Source: CANHBY01 sp031376995 (GTDB lineage Bacteria > Pseudomonadota > Gammaproteobacteria > Burkholderiales > Burkholderiaceae_C). Taken from it: a DNA stretch of 30,337 nt. Location: assembly GCA_031376995.1 (NCBI GenBank), contig JANMEO010000141.1, positions 1-30,337 on the forward strand, read 5' to 3'. The notes beneath the pieces are model-generated. The model saw only the letters and a program-made list of their open reading frames with translations, was not told where the DNA came from and ran no database searches. Below, in pieces: positions 7,920 to 16,142 of the stretch; the first letter of the stretch is position 1, and each line of letters starts with the position of its first letter. The position numbers and the translations under genes are program-made.

Positions 7920-8855
7920 ATGACGTCAATGGCATTTGTTTTTCCAGGGCAGGGCTCTCAAGCTGTGGGCATGCTCGATGCTTGGGGGGCTCACCCAGTT
8001 GTTCTTCAAACTTTACAAGAGGCTTCTGATGCCTTGGCTCAAGACGTTGGTCGTCTGATTTTTGGGGGGCCCAAAGAGGCCTTGGATCTTACGACCAACA
8101 CCCAGCCTGTGATGCTGGTCGCCGCATTGGCGTGTTACCGAGTTTGGATGTCAGAAACTGGGCTTTCGCCTGTTGTGATGGCGGGTCACTCGCTCGGTGA
8201 GTACACCGCCTTGGTGGCTGCAGGCGCTTTGAGTTTGACACAAGCCCTACCTTTGGTTCGCTTTCGTGCCCAAGCCATGCAAGAGGCTGTGCCGGTAGGT
8301 GCCGGGGGGATGGCTGCTATTTTGGGCTTGAGCGCAGAGCTGATTGTCGAGGTGTGTGCGAGGGTGTCGGCACAGGGCGACATTGTCGAAGCCGCCAATT
8401 TTAATGATCCCAAACAAACCGTGATTGCCGGCACTCGGGCAGGAGTTGATCGGGCCTGCGAGCAACTCAAAGGGTTGGGGGCCAAGCGCACCTTGTTGCT
8501 GCCAGTGTCGGCACCCTTTCATTCGAGTTTGATGAAGCCCGCAGCCGATCATTTGAAAACTCCATTGTTAGAGGCCCAGTGGGCTCAACCCAGCATCGAA
8601 ATCATTAACAATGTTGATGTCAAGGTTGAGGCCGACTCTGCGGCCATCTGTGATGCGCTTTACAGGCAGGCGTTCAGCCCAGTGCGTTGGCTTGAAACGA
8701 TTCAGGCCATGGCGGCTCGGGGCATCACGCATATCGTCGAGTGCGGGCCTGGCAAAGTATTGGCTGGCATGACCAAGCGTATTGTTCCAGAGCGGGCTGC
8801 TGGTGGCTTTTATGATCCTGGCACGCTGGCCGAGGTCCATGCATTGGTGGCTTGA
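7920..8855 (+). CDS. fabD: Malonyl-CoA:ACP transacylase
   Basis: FabD transfers malonyl groups from CoA to the acyl carrier protein encoded about 1 kb downstream. The 311-residue protein begins with FVFPGQGSQ, carries the nucleophile S91 in GHSLGEY and the partner H201 in SAPFHSSLM. The substrate arginine lies in the RFRAQAMQ helix. The ribosome site before the ATG is weak, and an in-frame ATG three codons later would also give a complete enzyme (MAFVFPGQG). It lies in the fabH-fabD-fabG order usual for proteobacteria. Confidence 0.97.
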   Translation: MTSMAFVFPGQGSQAVGMLDAWGAHPVVLQTLQEASDALAQDVGRLIFGGPKEALDLTTNTQPVMLVAALACYRVWMSETGLSPVVMAGHSLGEYTALVAAGALSLTQALPLVRFRAQAMQEAVPVGAGGMAAILGLSAELIVEVCARVSAQGDIVEAANFNDPKQTVIAGTRAGVDRACEQLKGLGAKRTLLLPVSAPFHSSLMKPAADHLKTPLLEAQWAQPSIEIINNVDVKVEADSAAICDALYRQAFSPVRWLETIQAMAARGITHIVECGPGKVLAGMTKRIVPERAAGGFYDPGTLAEVHALVA

Positions 8856-8897
8856 TCAAGTGCACAATGCCCATCTCTCAACGCATACACTGCATCC

Positions 8898-9656
8898 ATG
8901 ATGTCTACCACCAACCCTTTGCAATGGGCTGATCAAACCGCCCTGGTAACCGGAGCTTCGAGGGGCATTGGCCGTGCAATCGCCTGGGCGTTGGCTGAGC
9001 ATGGTGCCAAAGTGATCGGCACGGCAACCTCTGAGTCCGGTTCTGCGGCCATTTCTGAGACCCTGGCCCCATTGGGTGGCCGTGGTATTTGCTTGGATGT
9101 CACAGATGGCTTGGCCATCGAGGCTGCGGTTGAGGAGATCATCAGCACTCAGGGTGGCCTGCATATTCTTGTCAACAATGCAGGCATCACCCGTGACAGT
9201 TTGTCCTTGCGCATGAAAGATGAAGATTGGGACGCTGTGATCGATACCAATCTCAAGGCGGTTTTTCGTGTCAGCCGCGCAGTGATGCGCACGATGATGA
9301 AGCAGCGGTATGGTCGAATTATCAACATCACTTCGGTGGTGGGTGCTAGCGGTAATCCAGGTCAGGCCAACTATGCAGCGGCCAAGGCTGGTGTCGCCGG
9401 GCTGACCAGGGCGCAGGCGCGCGAACTTGGTAGCCGCAACATCACCGTCAATTGCGTGGCGCCTGGTTTTATCGAGACCGACATGACTCACTCGCTGACA
9501 TCAGCACAGATTACTGCACTTCAAACACAAATTCCGCTGGGTCGGTTGGGCCAGGTTGCTGATGTCGCTCATGCCGTGGCGTTTTTGGCGTCTCCACAAG
9601 CGGCCTATGTGACTGGCACTGAGTTGCACGTCAATGGCGGTATGTTCATGACTTGA
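8898..9656 (+). CDS. fabG: 3-oxoacyl-ACP reductase
   Basis: FabG reduces 3-oxoacyl-ACP with NADPH in the first reductive step of chain elongation. This 252-residue short-chain dehydrogenase has the cofactor loop TGASRGIG, the NNAG motif, catalytic S146, Y159 and K163 (NYAAAKAG), and the C-terminal VTGTELHVNGGMFM. Two adjacent ATG codons open the frame, and either could be used. The gene ends 282 bases before acpP, the largest gap in the fatty acid block, and that gap holds a possible acpP promoter. Confidence 0.97.
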   Translation: MMSTTNPLQWADQTALVTGASRGIGRAIAWALAEHGAKVIGTATSESGSAAISETLAPLGGRGICLDVTDGLAIEAAVEEIISTQGGLHILVNNAGITRDSLSLRMKDEDWDAVIDTNLKAVFRVSRAVMRTMMKQRYGRIINITSVVGASGNPGQANYAAAKAGVAGLTRAQARELGSRNITVNCVAPGFIETDMTHSLTSAQITALQTQIPLGRLGQVADVAHAVAFLASPQAAYVTGTELHVNGGMFMT

Positions 9657-9874
9657 TCTGGTCGCAGCGATGGGGTACTCGGATTCGCCATGAAAATATT
9701 GTGAAAGCTGCCATTTTGAGCGCAATACGCTTCACGTTATCAGTCACGGCGAGCACGCCTCATGGCTGTTTGTGATGGGCGCATCTGATGGTATTTCTAA
9801 GTTCAATTTCGTCCCAAGGGCAGGGTGAATGCTCTGCAGCGGACAGTCCCGACCGCTTCTTGTGAGATGCCATT

Positions 9875-9902
9875 TTCAATGACATCCTGCAGCCTTTAGA
9901 AT
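9875..9902 (+). promoter_or_regulatory. Candidate acpP promoter
   Basis: TTCAAT at 9875-9880 and TAGAAT at 9897-9902 are separated by 16 bases. The -10 box matches consensus at five of six positions; the -35 box is poor. A start near 9909 would give a leader of about 30 bases carrying the GGAGGAG site. An independent promoter fits the high demand for acyl carrier protein. The rest of the fabG-acpP gap (9657-9874) holds nothing I can assign. Confidence 0.4.
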
Positions 9903-9938
9903 ATCGGGTTAATTTTAGACAACACTCCCGGAGGAGTC

Positions 9939-10178
9939 ATGAGCGATATTGAAGCACGTGTAAAAAAAATCATCGCCGATCAACTTGGCGTGCCAGAGTC
10001 CGACGTTGTCGGAGCAAAGGCTTTTGTTGAAGATCTTGGTGCAGACTCTCTCGACACCGTTGAATTGGTGATGGCCCTCGAAGATGAGTTTGGCATTGAA
10101 ATTCCTGATGAAGAGGCTGAAAAAATCACTACTGTGCAATTGGCGATTGATTACGCCATAGCCCACCAAAAAAGCTGA
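9939..10178 (+). CDS. acpP: Acyl carrier protein
   Basis: This 79-residue acidic four-helix protein carries growing acyl chains on a 4'-phosphopantetheine attached to S37 in the invariant GADSLDTVELVMALE. Length and sequence are typical of the housekeeping AcpP. The ribosome site GGAGGAG lies five bases before the ATG and is the strongest in the window, as expected for one of the most abundant proteins. Activation needs a holo-ACP synthase, but no acpS gene is present in its usual place beside pdxJ. The gene is followed after 16 bases by fabF. Confidence 0.98.
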   Translation: MSDIEARVKKIIADQLGVPESDVVGAKAFVEDLGADSLDTVELVMALEDEFGIEIPDEEAEKITTVQLAIDYAIAHQKS

Positions 10179-10194
10179 GTGGGTCTGGTTCATC

Positions 10195-11439
10195 ATGACT
10201 CGTCGTCGCGTCGTCGTCACAGGACTTGGGCTGATCAGTCCGATAGGTAACTCAGTGGCTGAGGGCTGGGCCAATTTGGTAGCTGGCCGATCAGGCATCA
10301 ACCACATTACCAAGTTTGATGCGTCCAGTTTTGCATGTCGTTTTGCCGGCGAGGTCAAAAACTTTAAGGTTGAAGACTATCTTTCAACCAAAGAAGCCCG
10401 TGGCATGGACACTTTCATTCATTATGGTCTGGCAGCCTCTGTCCAGGCCGTTAAAGATGCGGGTTTGCCAACCAACAGCGAATTGACTGAAGATCAGGCT
10501 GAGCGGATGGGGTGCTTGGTGGGCTCGGGTATTGGCGGTTTGCGCTTGATTGAGGATACTCATTCAGAGCTGACAGCACGCGGCCCAAGGCGTATTTCGC
10601 CTTTTTTCATACCCGCTTCAATCATTAACATGATCTCCGGCCATGTTTCGATTCGCTTCGGTTTCCAGGGGCCGAACATGGCGATCGTGACAGCCTGCAC
10701 TACCGGGTTGCATTGCATCGGTCAGGCCGGACGCATGATCGAGTACGGCGATGTAGATGTCATGGTTGCCGGAGGCTCTGAGGCTTCAGTCTCCCCCTTG
10801 GGGGTGGGGGGGTTTGCAGCCGCGCGTGCTTTGTCAACCCGCAATGATGATCCCGGCACAGCATCACGTCCCTGGGACAGGGACCGTGATGGATTCGTTT
10901 TGGGTGAGGGCTCAGGGGTGCTGGTTCTTGAGGAATATGAGCATGCTAAAAAGCGCGGGGCAAAGATTTATGCTGAGCTGCGTGGGTTCGGTATGGGCGC
11001 TGATGCGTTTCACATGACGGCCCCCAACGTGGATGGCCCCAAAAGGGCCATGCGAGCTGCTTTGCGTAACGCAGGTATCGATGCGCGTGACGTCCAGTAC
11101 CTTAACGCCCATGGCACGTCCACCCCGTTGGGCGATCTCAATGAGTCCAATGCCATCAAACTCGCTTTTGGGGATCACGCTCACCACTTGGTGATCAATT
11201 CAACCAAATCGATGACAGGGCATCTTTTGGGGGGTGCGGGTGGGGTGGAGTCCGTCTTCACCGTTCTCGCTTTACACCACCAAATTTCGCCACCCACCAT
11301 CAATATTTTCAATCAAGACCCCGCTTGTGACCTTGATTTTTGCGCCAACACAGCCAGGGATATGAAGATTGATATCGCAGTGAAAAACAATTTTGGTTTT
11401 GGGGGCACCAACGGGACACTGATTTTCAAACGGCATTGA
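10195..11439 (+). CDS. fabF: 3-oxoacyl-ACP synthase II
   Basis: FabF (KAS II) elongates acyl-ACP with malonyl-ACP and is needed for long unsaturated chains. The 414-residue protein has the KAS I/II triad C168 (VTACTTG), H306 (NAHGTSTPLGD) and H343 (TGHLLGGAGG), with K338 in the STKSMTGH loop. The C-terminal NNFGFGGTNGTLIFK is intact. It shares a TGATG junction with the next small gene, which suggests translational coupling into the sigma-E module. Confidence 0.98.
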   Translation: MTRRRVVVTGLGLISPIGNSVAEGWANLVAGRSGINHITKFDASSFACRFAGEVKNFKVEDYLSTKEARGMDTFIHYGLAASVQAVKDAGLPTNSELTEDQAERMGCLVGSGIGGLRLIEDTHSELTARGPRRISPFFIPASIINMISGHVSIRFGFQGPNMAIVTACTTGLHCIGQAGRMIEYGDVDVMVAGGSEASVSPLGVGGFAAARALSTRNDDPGTASRPWDRDRDGFVLGEGSGVLVLEEYEHAKKRGAKIYAELRGFGMGADAFHMTAPNVDGPKRAMRAALRNAGIDARDVQYLNAHGTSTPLGDLNESNAIKLAFGDHAHHLVINSTKSMTGHLLGGAGGVESVFTVLALHHQISPPTINIFNQDPACDLDFCANTARDMKIDIAVKNNFGFGGTNGTLIFKRH

Positions 11440-11882
11440 TGCATTGCTCAGCCCCTTTTCAAGTCAGTCTTCGATCATCCAGGGGGTGGCCGTTGGGGGC
11501 GGGTGTGTTGGTGTTGTGGGTGCTGGTTGTTGACTTGGTCTGGGTGCTCCAACTTGCTGGCGTTGCAAAGTGGTGGGGGTGGGGCGCGGTGCTTTGTACA
11601 CTGATCTTGGGTGGTGCGTGCTTGAACCTGGCTTGTCGTGTGCCGTTGTCTTTGCGCTGGGATGGGCAGTTTTGGTTTTGGGGCCCAGAAGGTGCTTGGG
11701 GTCAAGAGCCCTTTACAGGTCAAGCGACACTGTCTCTTGATCTTGGGTTTTTCATGTTGCTCCATCTGCAGCCTTCATGTTCTCGTATGCGCGGCGCATG
11801 GGTACCTCTGACTCGCAGTACTGGCCACTGGCACAGGGTGCGATGCGTGATGCAGGCTCCCCCTGCAGGCACTTTGGTATGA
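11439..11882 (+). CDS. Small membrane protein, YgfX-like topology
   Basis: This 147-residue protein has two hydrophobic segments (about residues 19-40 and 44-66) separated by a short turn with KWWGWG, then a Trp-rich strand segment LSLRWDGQFWFWGPEG and a polar tail. This two-helix hairpin plus C-terminal beta layout resembles YgfX/CptA-type proteins, but I cannot confirm the family from sequence alone. Its start overlaps the fabF stop (TGATG) and its stop overlaps the rpoE start (ATGA), so it is coupled on both sides. Position between fabF and rpoE suggests a conserved inner-membrane partner of lipid synthesis or envelope stress; that role is an inference. An upstream TTG would add one residue. 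Confidence 0.75.
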   Translation: MHCSAPFQVSLRSSRGWPLGAGVLVLWVLVVDLVWVLQLAGVAKWWGWGAVLCTLILGGACLNLACRVPLSLRWDGQFWFWGPEGAWGQEPFTGQATLSLDLGFFMLLHLQPSCSRMRGAWVPLTRSTGHWHRVRCVMQAPPAGTLV

Positions 11883-12490
11883 CCTCAGAGGTTGACGTTG
11901 ATGCCTTGCTCATTGATCGCGTCAAGCGGGGCGATGTCAAAGCCTTTGAAATGCTGGTGGTTAAGTACCAGCGCCGAGTCGAGCGCCTGATTGGTCGCAT
12001 GCTGCGAGATGTTGATTTGGTGCCGGATATTGCCCAGGAAACTTTCATACGAGCCTATCGCGCCTTGCCAAATTTTCGCGGCGAAAGCGCTTTTTATACG
12101 TGGTTGTATCGAATTGCAATCAATACAGCGAAAAAAGCCATGGGGGGCTTGCAGAGAGATCGATTGTTGGTCGAGTCTGCGCAGCCATTGAATGAGGATG
12201 AAAATGAAACTTTTCGGGCTCGTTCTGAACCAAGCCATGGGGACACCCCTGAAGCGCTCATGGCTGCCAGCCAATTGGCTCAAGCGGTCAATCTGGCGAT
12301 GGCTGAGTTGTCTGACGACTTACGTCAGGCAATTGGGCTTCGTGAAATAGAGGGCTTGAGTTACGAGGAAATTGCCGACATCATGAACTGCCCCATCGGA
12401 ACGGTTCGCTCTCGAATTTTTCGTGCCCGGGAGGCGATTGCCGCTCGGTTGCGTCCGATGCTTGATCTGCAGCAAGGTGAGCGCTGGTAA
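11879..12490 (+). CDS. rpoE: RNA polymerase sigma factor RpoE (ECF)
   Basis: This group IV sigma factor directs transcription of envelope-stress genes. The 203-residue protein has region 2 at about residues 25-95 (DIAQETFIRAYRALPNFRGES, with FYTWLYRIAINTAK) and region 4 at about residues 140-190 (LREIEGLSYEEIADIMNCP, then IGTVRSRIFRAREAI). I chose the ATG at 11879 because it overlaps the preceding stop in ATGA and gives the family N-terminus; the frame is open 34 codons upstream but that part is not sigma-like. The neighbours rseA, rseB and a Deg protease are the regulators and outputs expected for this sigma factor. Confidence 0.96.
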   Translation: MTSEVDVDALLIDRVKRGDVKAFEMLVVKYQRRVERLIGRMLRDVDLVPDIAQETFIRAYRALPNFRGESAFYTWLYRIAINTAKKAMGGLQRDRLLVESAQPLNEDENETFRARSEPSHGDTPEALMAASQLAQAVNLAMAELSDDLRQAIGLREIEGLSYEEIADIMNCPIGTVRSRIFRAREAIAARLRPMLDLQQGERW

Positions 12491-12508
12491 TGCTTTTTGG
12501 AGATTGAC

Positions 12509-13147
12509 ATGTCAGATCGCCTAGATCGCTTTGCTCCCAGTTTGTCTGAGGAGATCTCTGCTTTGATAGATGGCGAGCTGCCCTCCCAAGAGCTGCAGCG
12601 AGTGGCTGAACAATGGCGAACACAAGCGAGTGTGAGGGCCGATTGGTACACTTTCCATTTGATTGGTGATGTTTTGCGATCGGAAGACTTGGCGTCAACG
12701 GCTTCACACGATAGTCGGTTTTTAAAAACGTTCACAGAGCGCTTGGCTGGTGAGCCTGTGGTCTTGGCGCCGGCCTCGATGCATGCAAAGTGGGTCAACC
12801 GCTTGACTCGGCCTTGGCTTTGGTCATCAGCTGCGGCTATCGGTTCAGTCGTGATGGGTGCGACTTTATGGCTGGGGTTAACGCTCAGCCCGGCTGGGGC
12901 TCCAGAGATGCTGACATCAGTGCGGCTCATGCCGCCTATCTCCAGCTCCTTATCGGTCGCGTCTGGGTCGACATCTTCAGGGCTGCTGCCACCCCTTGAG
13001 CGCTATCCCCGGCAAGGTGATTTGCTGCGCGATGCTCAGCTTGACCACTATCTGGCAGCTCATCAGCAATTTGTGGGTACTTCGGCGTTGGGGGCGCCAT
13101 CGGGGTTCATTCGCAATGTGGCGGTCGATATTGCGAATCGGCGCTGA
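12509..13147 (+). CDS. rseA: Anti-sigma-E factor RseA
   Basis: RseA holds RpoE inactive at the inner membrane until proteolysis by DegS and RseP releases it. The 212-residue protein starts with the anti-sigma domain (LSEEISALIDGELPSQELQ, then WYTFHLIGDVLRSEDL), has one transmembrane helix at about residues 107-128 (WSSAAAIGSVVMGATLWLGL), and a periplasmic tail with the YLAAHQQF motif seen in betaproteobacterial homologues. The ATG at 12509 follows a GGAG site. It lies 18 bases after rpoE and is clearly part of the same transcript. Confidence 0.93.
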   Translation: MSDRLDRFAPSLSEEISALIDGELPSQELQRVAEQWRTQASVRADWYTFHLIGDVLRSEDLASTASHDSRFLKTFTERLAGEPVVLAPASMHAKWVNRLTRPWLWSSAAAIGSVVMGATLWLGLTLSPAGAPEMLTSVRLMPPISSSLSVASGSTSSGLLPPLERYPRQGDLLRDAQLDHYLAAHQQFVGTSALGAPSGFIRNVAVDIANRR

Positions 13148-13151
13148 TATT

Positions 13152-14138
13152 GTGAAAACCCTTATGCTGGTGCGCTGGTTCTTAATTTGGCTGGTCGGTT
13201 TGCCTTGCTGGGTTGCTGTTGCGTCGGCGGCTGAGGGACAGGATACCCGCGAATGGCTCAGCCGGATTCACCAGGCAGCTGGAAAAAACAGCTTTCAGGG
13301 GACCTTTGTTGTCAGTGGCGGTGGCAGCGTATCAAGCGTGCGGATCGCTCATTTTGGTGTGGGTGAACATCAGTATGAGCGAATTGAGTCTCTTGATGGT
13401 CCAGCGAGGCTTGTCTATCGACACAATGATTGGGTTCATACGGTGTGGTCTCAAACGCGGAGCGTGCAGATCGAGCAGCGCCAGGTTCAGGGGCGATTTC
13501 CTGGCTTGCTTCGGGTGGCAGATGTGGGTTTTGCTAATTTCTATCAGATTAAGCGTCAACAAAATGAACGGGTCGCAGGCTTTGATTCTGATGTGCTCAT
13601 TTTGCAACCGTTGGATAATCTGCGCTTTGGCTATCGGCTTTGGTCTGAAAAGAAATCAGGACTGCTGCTGCGTTCTGATGTGCTCGGCGAGAATGGCGAG
13701 GTTCTAGAGACTTCCGTTTTTTCTGAGCTGACGATGGGCATCAAACCCCAACCAGGTATGGTGCTTAGGCCCATGAGAAACCTCGACGGCTACAGCGTGA
13801 CTCGTCCCTTGATGCAGGCTACCCAGCTGGCTCAAGAGGGCTGGATGTTGAGTCACATGTTGGCCGGGTTTCAGGAGGTCAGTTGCGTCAGGCGCCCATT
13901 AGATGGCCAGTCAAAGACCGAGGTGATTCAGACTGTTTTTTCTGACGGTCTGGCCTACGTATCCTTGTTCATAGAGCCATTCAGTGCGCAAAGGCATTTG
14001 CGGCCCGTGCAGTTTTCGACGGGCCCAACTCACACGCTTGCCATGCGCCATACCGATGACTGGATCACAGTTGTGGGCGATGTTCCCTTGGTAACACTTC
14101 AAGCTTTTCTCGAGCGTCTCGAGCGTATCAAGCCTTAG
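13152..14138 (+). CDS. rseB: Sigma-E regulatory protein RseB/MucB
   Basis: RseB is a periplasmic protein that binds RseA and blocks its cleavage until lipoprotein or LPS signals displace it. From a GTG at 13152 it has 329 residues. A signal peptide is visible (K2, hydrophobic LVRWFLIWLVGLPCWVAVA, then ASA-AEG). The mature part has the LolA-like start (WLSRIHQAAGKNSFQGTFV), the ESLDGPARLVYRH region and a C-terminal domain ending in LERIKP. The start is uncertain: an ATG at 13164 gives a shorter signal, and neither has a good ribosome site. The open frame extends further upstream inside rseA, but that overlap is unlikely to be translated. Confidence 0.9.
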   Translation: MKTLMLVRWFLIWLVGLPCWVAVASAAEGQDTREWLSRIHQAAGKNSFQGTFVVSGGGSVSSVRIAHFGVGEHQYERIESLDGPARLVYRHNDWVHTVWSQTRSVQIEQRQVQGRFPGLLRVADVGFANFYQIKRQQNERVAGFDSDVLILQPLDNLRFGYRLWSEKKSGLLLRSDVLGENGEVLETSVFSELTMGIKPQPGMVLRPMRNLDGYSVTRPLMQATQLAQEGWMLSHMLAGFQEVSCVRRPLDGQSKTEVIQTVFSDGLAYVSLFIEPFSAQRHLRPVQFSTGPTHTLAMRHTDDWITVVGDVPLVTLQAFLERLERIKP

Positions 14139-14187
14139 GTGCCAAGGTCTGCGGTTTTTATAACTTTCAAGAATGATAGGGAATCAC

Positions 14188-15642
14188 ATGAGCCTTTTTC
14201 GAAAATGCTTGAGCGCTTGTCTGGTCTGCGTATCCTTGGCTGTAATGGCCCCAGTCCAGGCCCAGGTTTTGCCTAACTTTGCCGAACTTGTTGAGAAAGT
14301 TGGCCCTGCAGTTGTCAATATCCGAACTACGGAGCGAAGTCGACCTGCTGCGCGGGGCAGCATGCCTTCGCAAGAGATGGATGATGAGATGCGTGAATTT
14401 TTTCGGCGCTTTGGATTTCCTCTGCCAACCCTCCCAGATGCGCCCAACGGGCCTCGCCGTGGCCAGCAGCAGCCTGATGCAGAGTCGCAGCCTCGTGGCG
14501 TGGGCTCTGGTTTTATTTTCAGCGCGGATGGTTTTGTGCTGACCAACGCGCACGTGGTTGAGGGCGCTGATGAAGTCTGGGTCACATTGACTGACAAACG
14601 CGAATTTAAAGCCAGACTCATTGGGGCGGATAAACGTACCGATGTGGCTTTGCTCAAGATTGAAGCCACCGCTTTACCAGCGGTCCGACTGGGTAATTTT
14701 TCTCATCTTAAGGTCGGTGAGTGGGTGATTGCCATCGGCTCACCCTTTGGCTTGGAAAACAGCGTCACCGCAGGAATCGTGAGTGCGAAGGCGCGTGATA
14801 CCGGTGATTTTTTGCCTTTGATTCAAACTGATGTGGCAATCAATCCAGGAAATTCTGGTGGACCGTTGATTAACATGCAGGGTGAAGTGGTCGGCATTAA
14901 CTCACAAATTCTCAGTCGCTCGGGTGGCTACATAGGCATTTCATTTGCTATTCCGATTGACGAAGCCTCGCGTGTGGCCGATCAGTTGCGAGCGTCTGGA
15001 CGTGTGGTGCGGGGGCGAATTGGCGTTCAGATCGATCAGGTGACCAAAGAGATCGCTGAATCGATTGGCTTGGGCAAAGCCACAGGCGCGATGGTACGCA
15101 GCGTTGAAGTGGGGGGGCCGGCAGATAAAGCCGGGGTTGAGGCTGGCGATATCATTACCCAGTTTGACGGCAAGCCGGTAGATAAATCGGCTGATTTGCC
15201 TCGGATGGTTGGCGCCAGCAAGCCAGGCACAAAGGCGGCACTGCAAGTTTTCCGCCGAGGTAATTATCGTGAGCTCAGTGTCAGTGTAGTTGAGTTTGAC
15301 GATCCAGCGAAAAAGACCGTTGAGCGTGACAAGAAATCAGCTCCCACTGCAGTTGGCTCGCTCACCAACCTGGGCTTGGTGGTGTCTGATTTGACTGAAG
15401 CGCTGCGCCGTGAGTTGAATATCAAACGGGGTGTTCGCATTGACAAGGCTGAGGGCGCTGCAGCCCGAGCTGGTGTGCGCGAGGGCGATCTGCTGCTGTC
15501 CATCGACAACGTCGAGGTCTCAAGCGTGAGCCAGCTTGAAGGGCTGGTGGCTAAATTTGATAAGGCCAGGCCAGTCACTATCTTGATCCGTCGTGGCGAG
15601 TGGGTTAACTATCTGGTGATTCGCCCTGCCAAGCCTCAGTAA
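14188..15642 (+). CDS. mucD: Do-like periplasmic serine protease (DegQ/MucD)
   Basis: This HtrA-family protease and chaperone degrades misfolded envelope proteins. It has 484 residues with a signal peptide (MSLFRKCLSACLVCVSLAVM, cleaved after VQAQ). The trypsin-like domain carries H122 (TNAHVVEG), D152 (RTDVALLKI) and S223 (NPGNSGGPL). Two PDZ domains follow, at about residues 275-370 and 390-480. The insertion loop before the protease core is rich in Arg and Pro (RPAARGS, GPRRGQQQP). The ATG at 14188 has an AGGG site; an in-frame ATG five codons earlier is less likely. It ends the sigma-E module. Confidence 0.95.
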   Translation: MSLFRKCLSACLVCVSLAVMAPVQAQVLPNFAELVEKVGPAVVNIRTTERSRPAARGSMPSQEMDDEMREFFRRFGFPLPTLPDAPNGPRRGQQQPDAESQPRGVGSGFIFSADGFVLTNAHVVEGADEVWVTLTDKREFKARLIGADKRTDVALLKIEATALPAVRLGNFSHLKVGEWVIAIGSPFGLENSVTAGIVSAKARDTGDFLPLIQTDVAINPGNSGGPLINMQGEVVGINSQILSRSGGYIGISFAIPIDEASRVADQLRASGRVVRGRIGVQIDQVTKEIAESIGLGKATGAMVRSVEVGGPADKAGVEAGDIITQFDGKPVDKSADLPRMVGASKPGTKAALQVFRRGNYRELSVSVVEFDDPAKKTVERDKKSAPTAVGSLTNLGLVVSDLTEALRRELNIKRGVRIDKAEGAAARAGVREGDLLLSIDNVEVSSVSQLEGLVAKFDKARPVTILIRRGEWVNYLVIRPAKPQ

Positions 15643-15951
15643 CAACCCTTACGACAAGGTCTTTTTGCAATATGGAAAGGCCTTGAAGGAGTCCTTCTTC
15701 ATTGCCCCGAGAAATTTCCACAATGTGGAATTTGTGCGTGGGGGTGTTGGTGGTTGCTCACATTTTTTTGTGACTGCTTTTCCCATTTTTCAGGCTGAAT
15801 TTGCGCTAACTTCTGGCTAAGAGGGCTTTTTCTAGTCTTCTCTCGGGATTCAGTGATCTTGCGTTGATCCGCTTGGGGTTGTTTGCAAAATGTGCATCAG
15901 TTTTTTTCTGTTGGTGTCGGACAACGTGAAGAAATCAAGCAATGGTGCGGC
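15643..15951. other. Intergenic region with palindrome
   Basis: This is the first part of the 500-base gap between mucD and lepA. It has no convincing ORF and no clear mucD terminator. It contains a near-perfect palindrome at 15711-15733, with core TTCCACA-A-TGTGGAA and AT-rich outer arms having one mismatch. It could be an operator for a dimeric regulator or an RNA hairpin. A GAAGGA-G-TCCTTC palindrome lies shortly before it. Confidence 0.5.
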
Positions 15952-15978
15952 TTGCCGTGGGATTGTTTTAGCTACAAT
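15952..15978 (+). promoter_or_regulatory. Promoter of the putative small RNA upstream of lepA
   Basis: TACAAT at 15973-15978 is a good -10 box. TTGCCG at 15952-15957 is the likely -35, with short 15-base spacing. Sliding one base left to CTTGCC gives 16 bases. Transcription would start at about 15984-15986, just at the first hairpin. Confidence 0.5.
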
Positions 15979-15983
15979 GGGGA

Positions 15984-16049
15984 CACCAACAAGCAGTTGC
16001 CAAACATTTTGTTGGAAGGCGCGTCACGCTTTTGACGTGCCTTTTTTTT
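15984..16049 (+). ncRNA. Putative ~66-nt small RNA (or lepA leader with attenuator)
   Basis: Directly after a sigma-70-like promoter, CCAACAA (15986-15992) pairs with TTGTTGG (16009-16015) around a 16-base loop GCAGTTGCCAAACATT. Two bases later a nine-pair hairpin ends in eight T residues. Promoter, exposed loop and intrinsic terminator in 70 bases are the layout of a trans-acting small RNA. No ORF fits. It could instead be a terminated leader controlling lepA, whose start is 93 bases downstream. I cannot name an Rfam family. Confidence 0.55.
16018..16049 (+). terminator. Intrinsic terminator
   Basis: GGCGCGTCA (16018-16026) pairs with TGACGTGCC (16033-16041), nine pairs including one G-U, around a CGCTTT loop. 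It is followed immediately by eight T residues (16042-16049). It ends the putative small RNA and would also stop read-through from mucD before lepA. Confidence 0.85.
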
Positions 16050-16142
16050 AACCCTGCCACGGCTGTGTTGGTTGTCTGGCCGCGGTTAAAGCGCCTCGAC
16101 CCACACGAGTGACGCTCCTTCTTTGCACCTGTCTCTCTTCGC

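Noticed and set aside
11777..11878. N-terminal extension of rpoE
   Set aside because: It overlaps the preceding gene and is not sigma-like. The ATGA junction at 11879 gives the family start.
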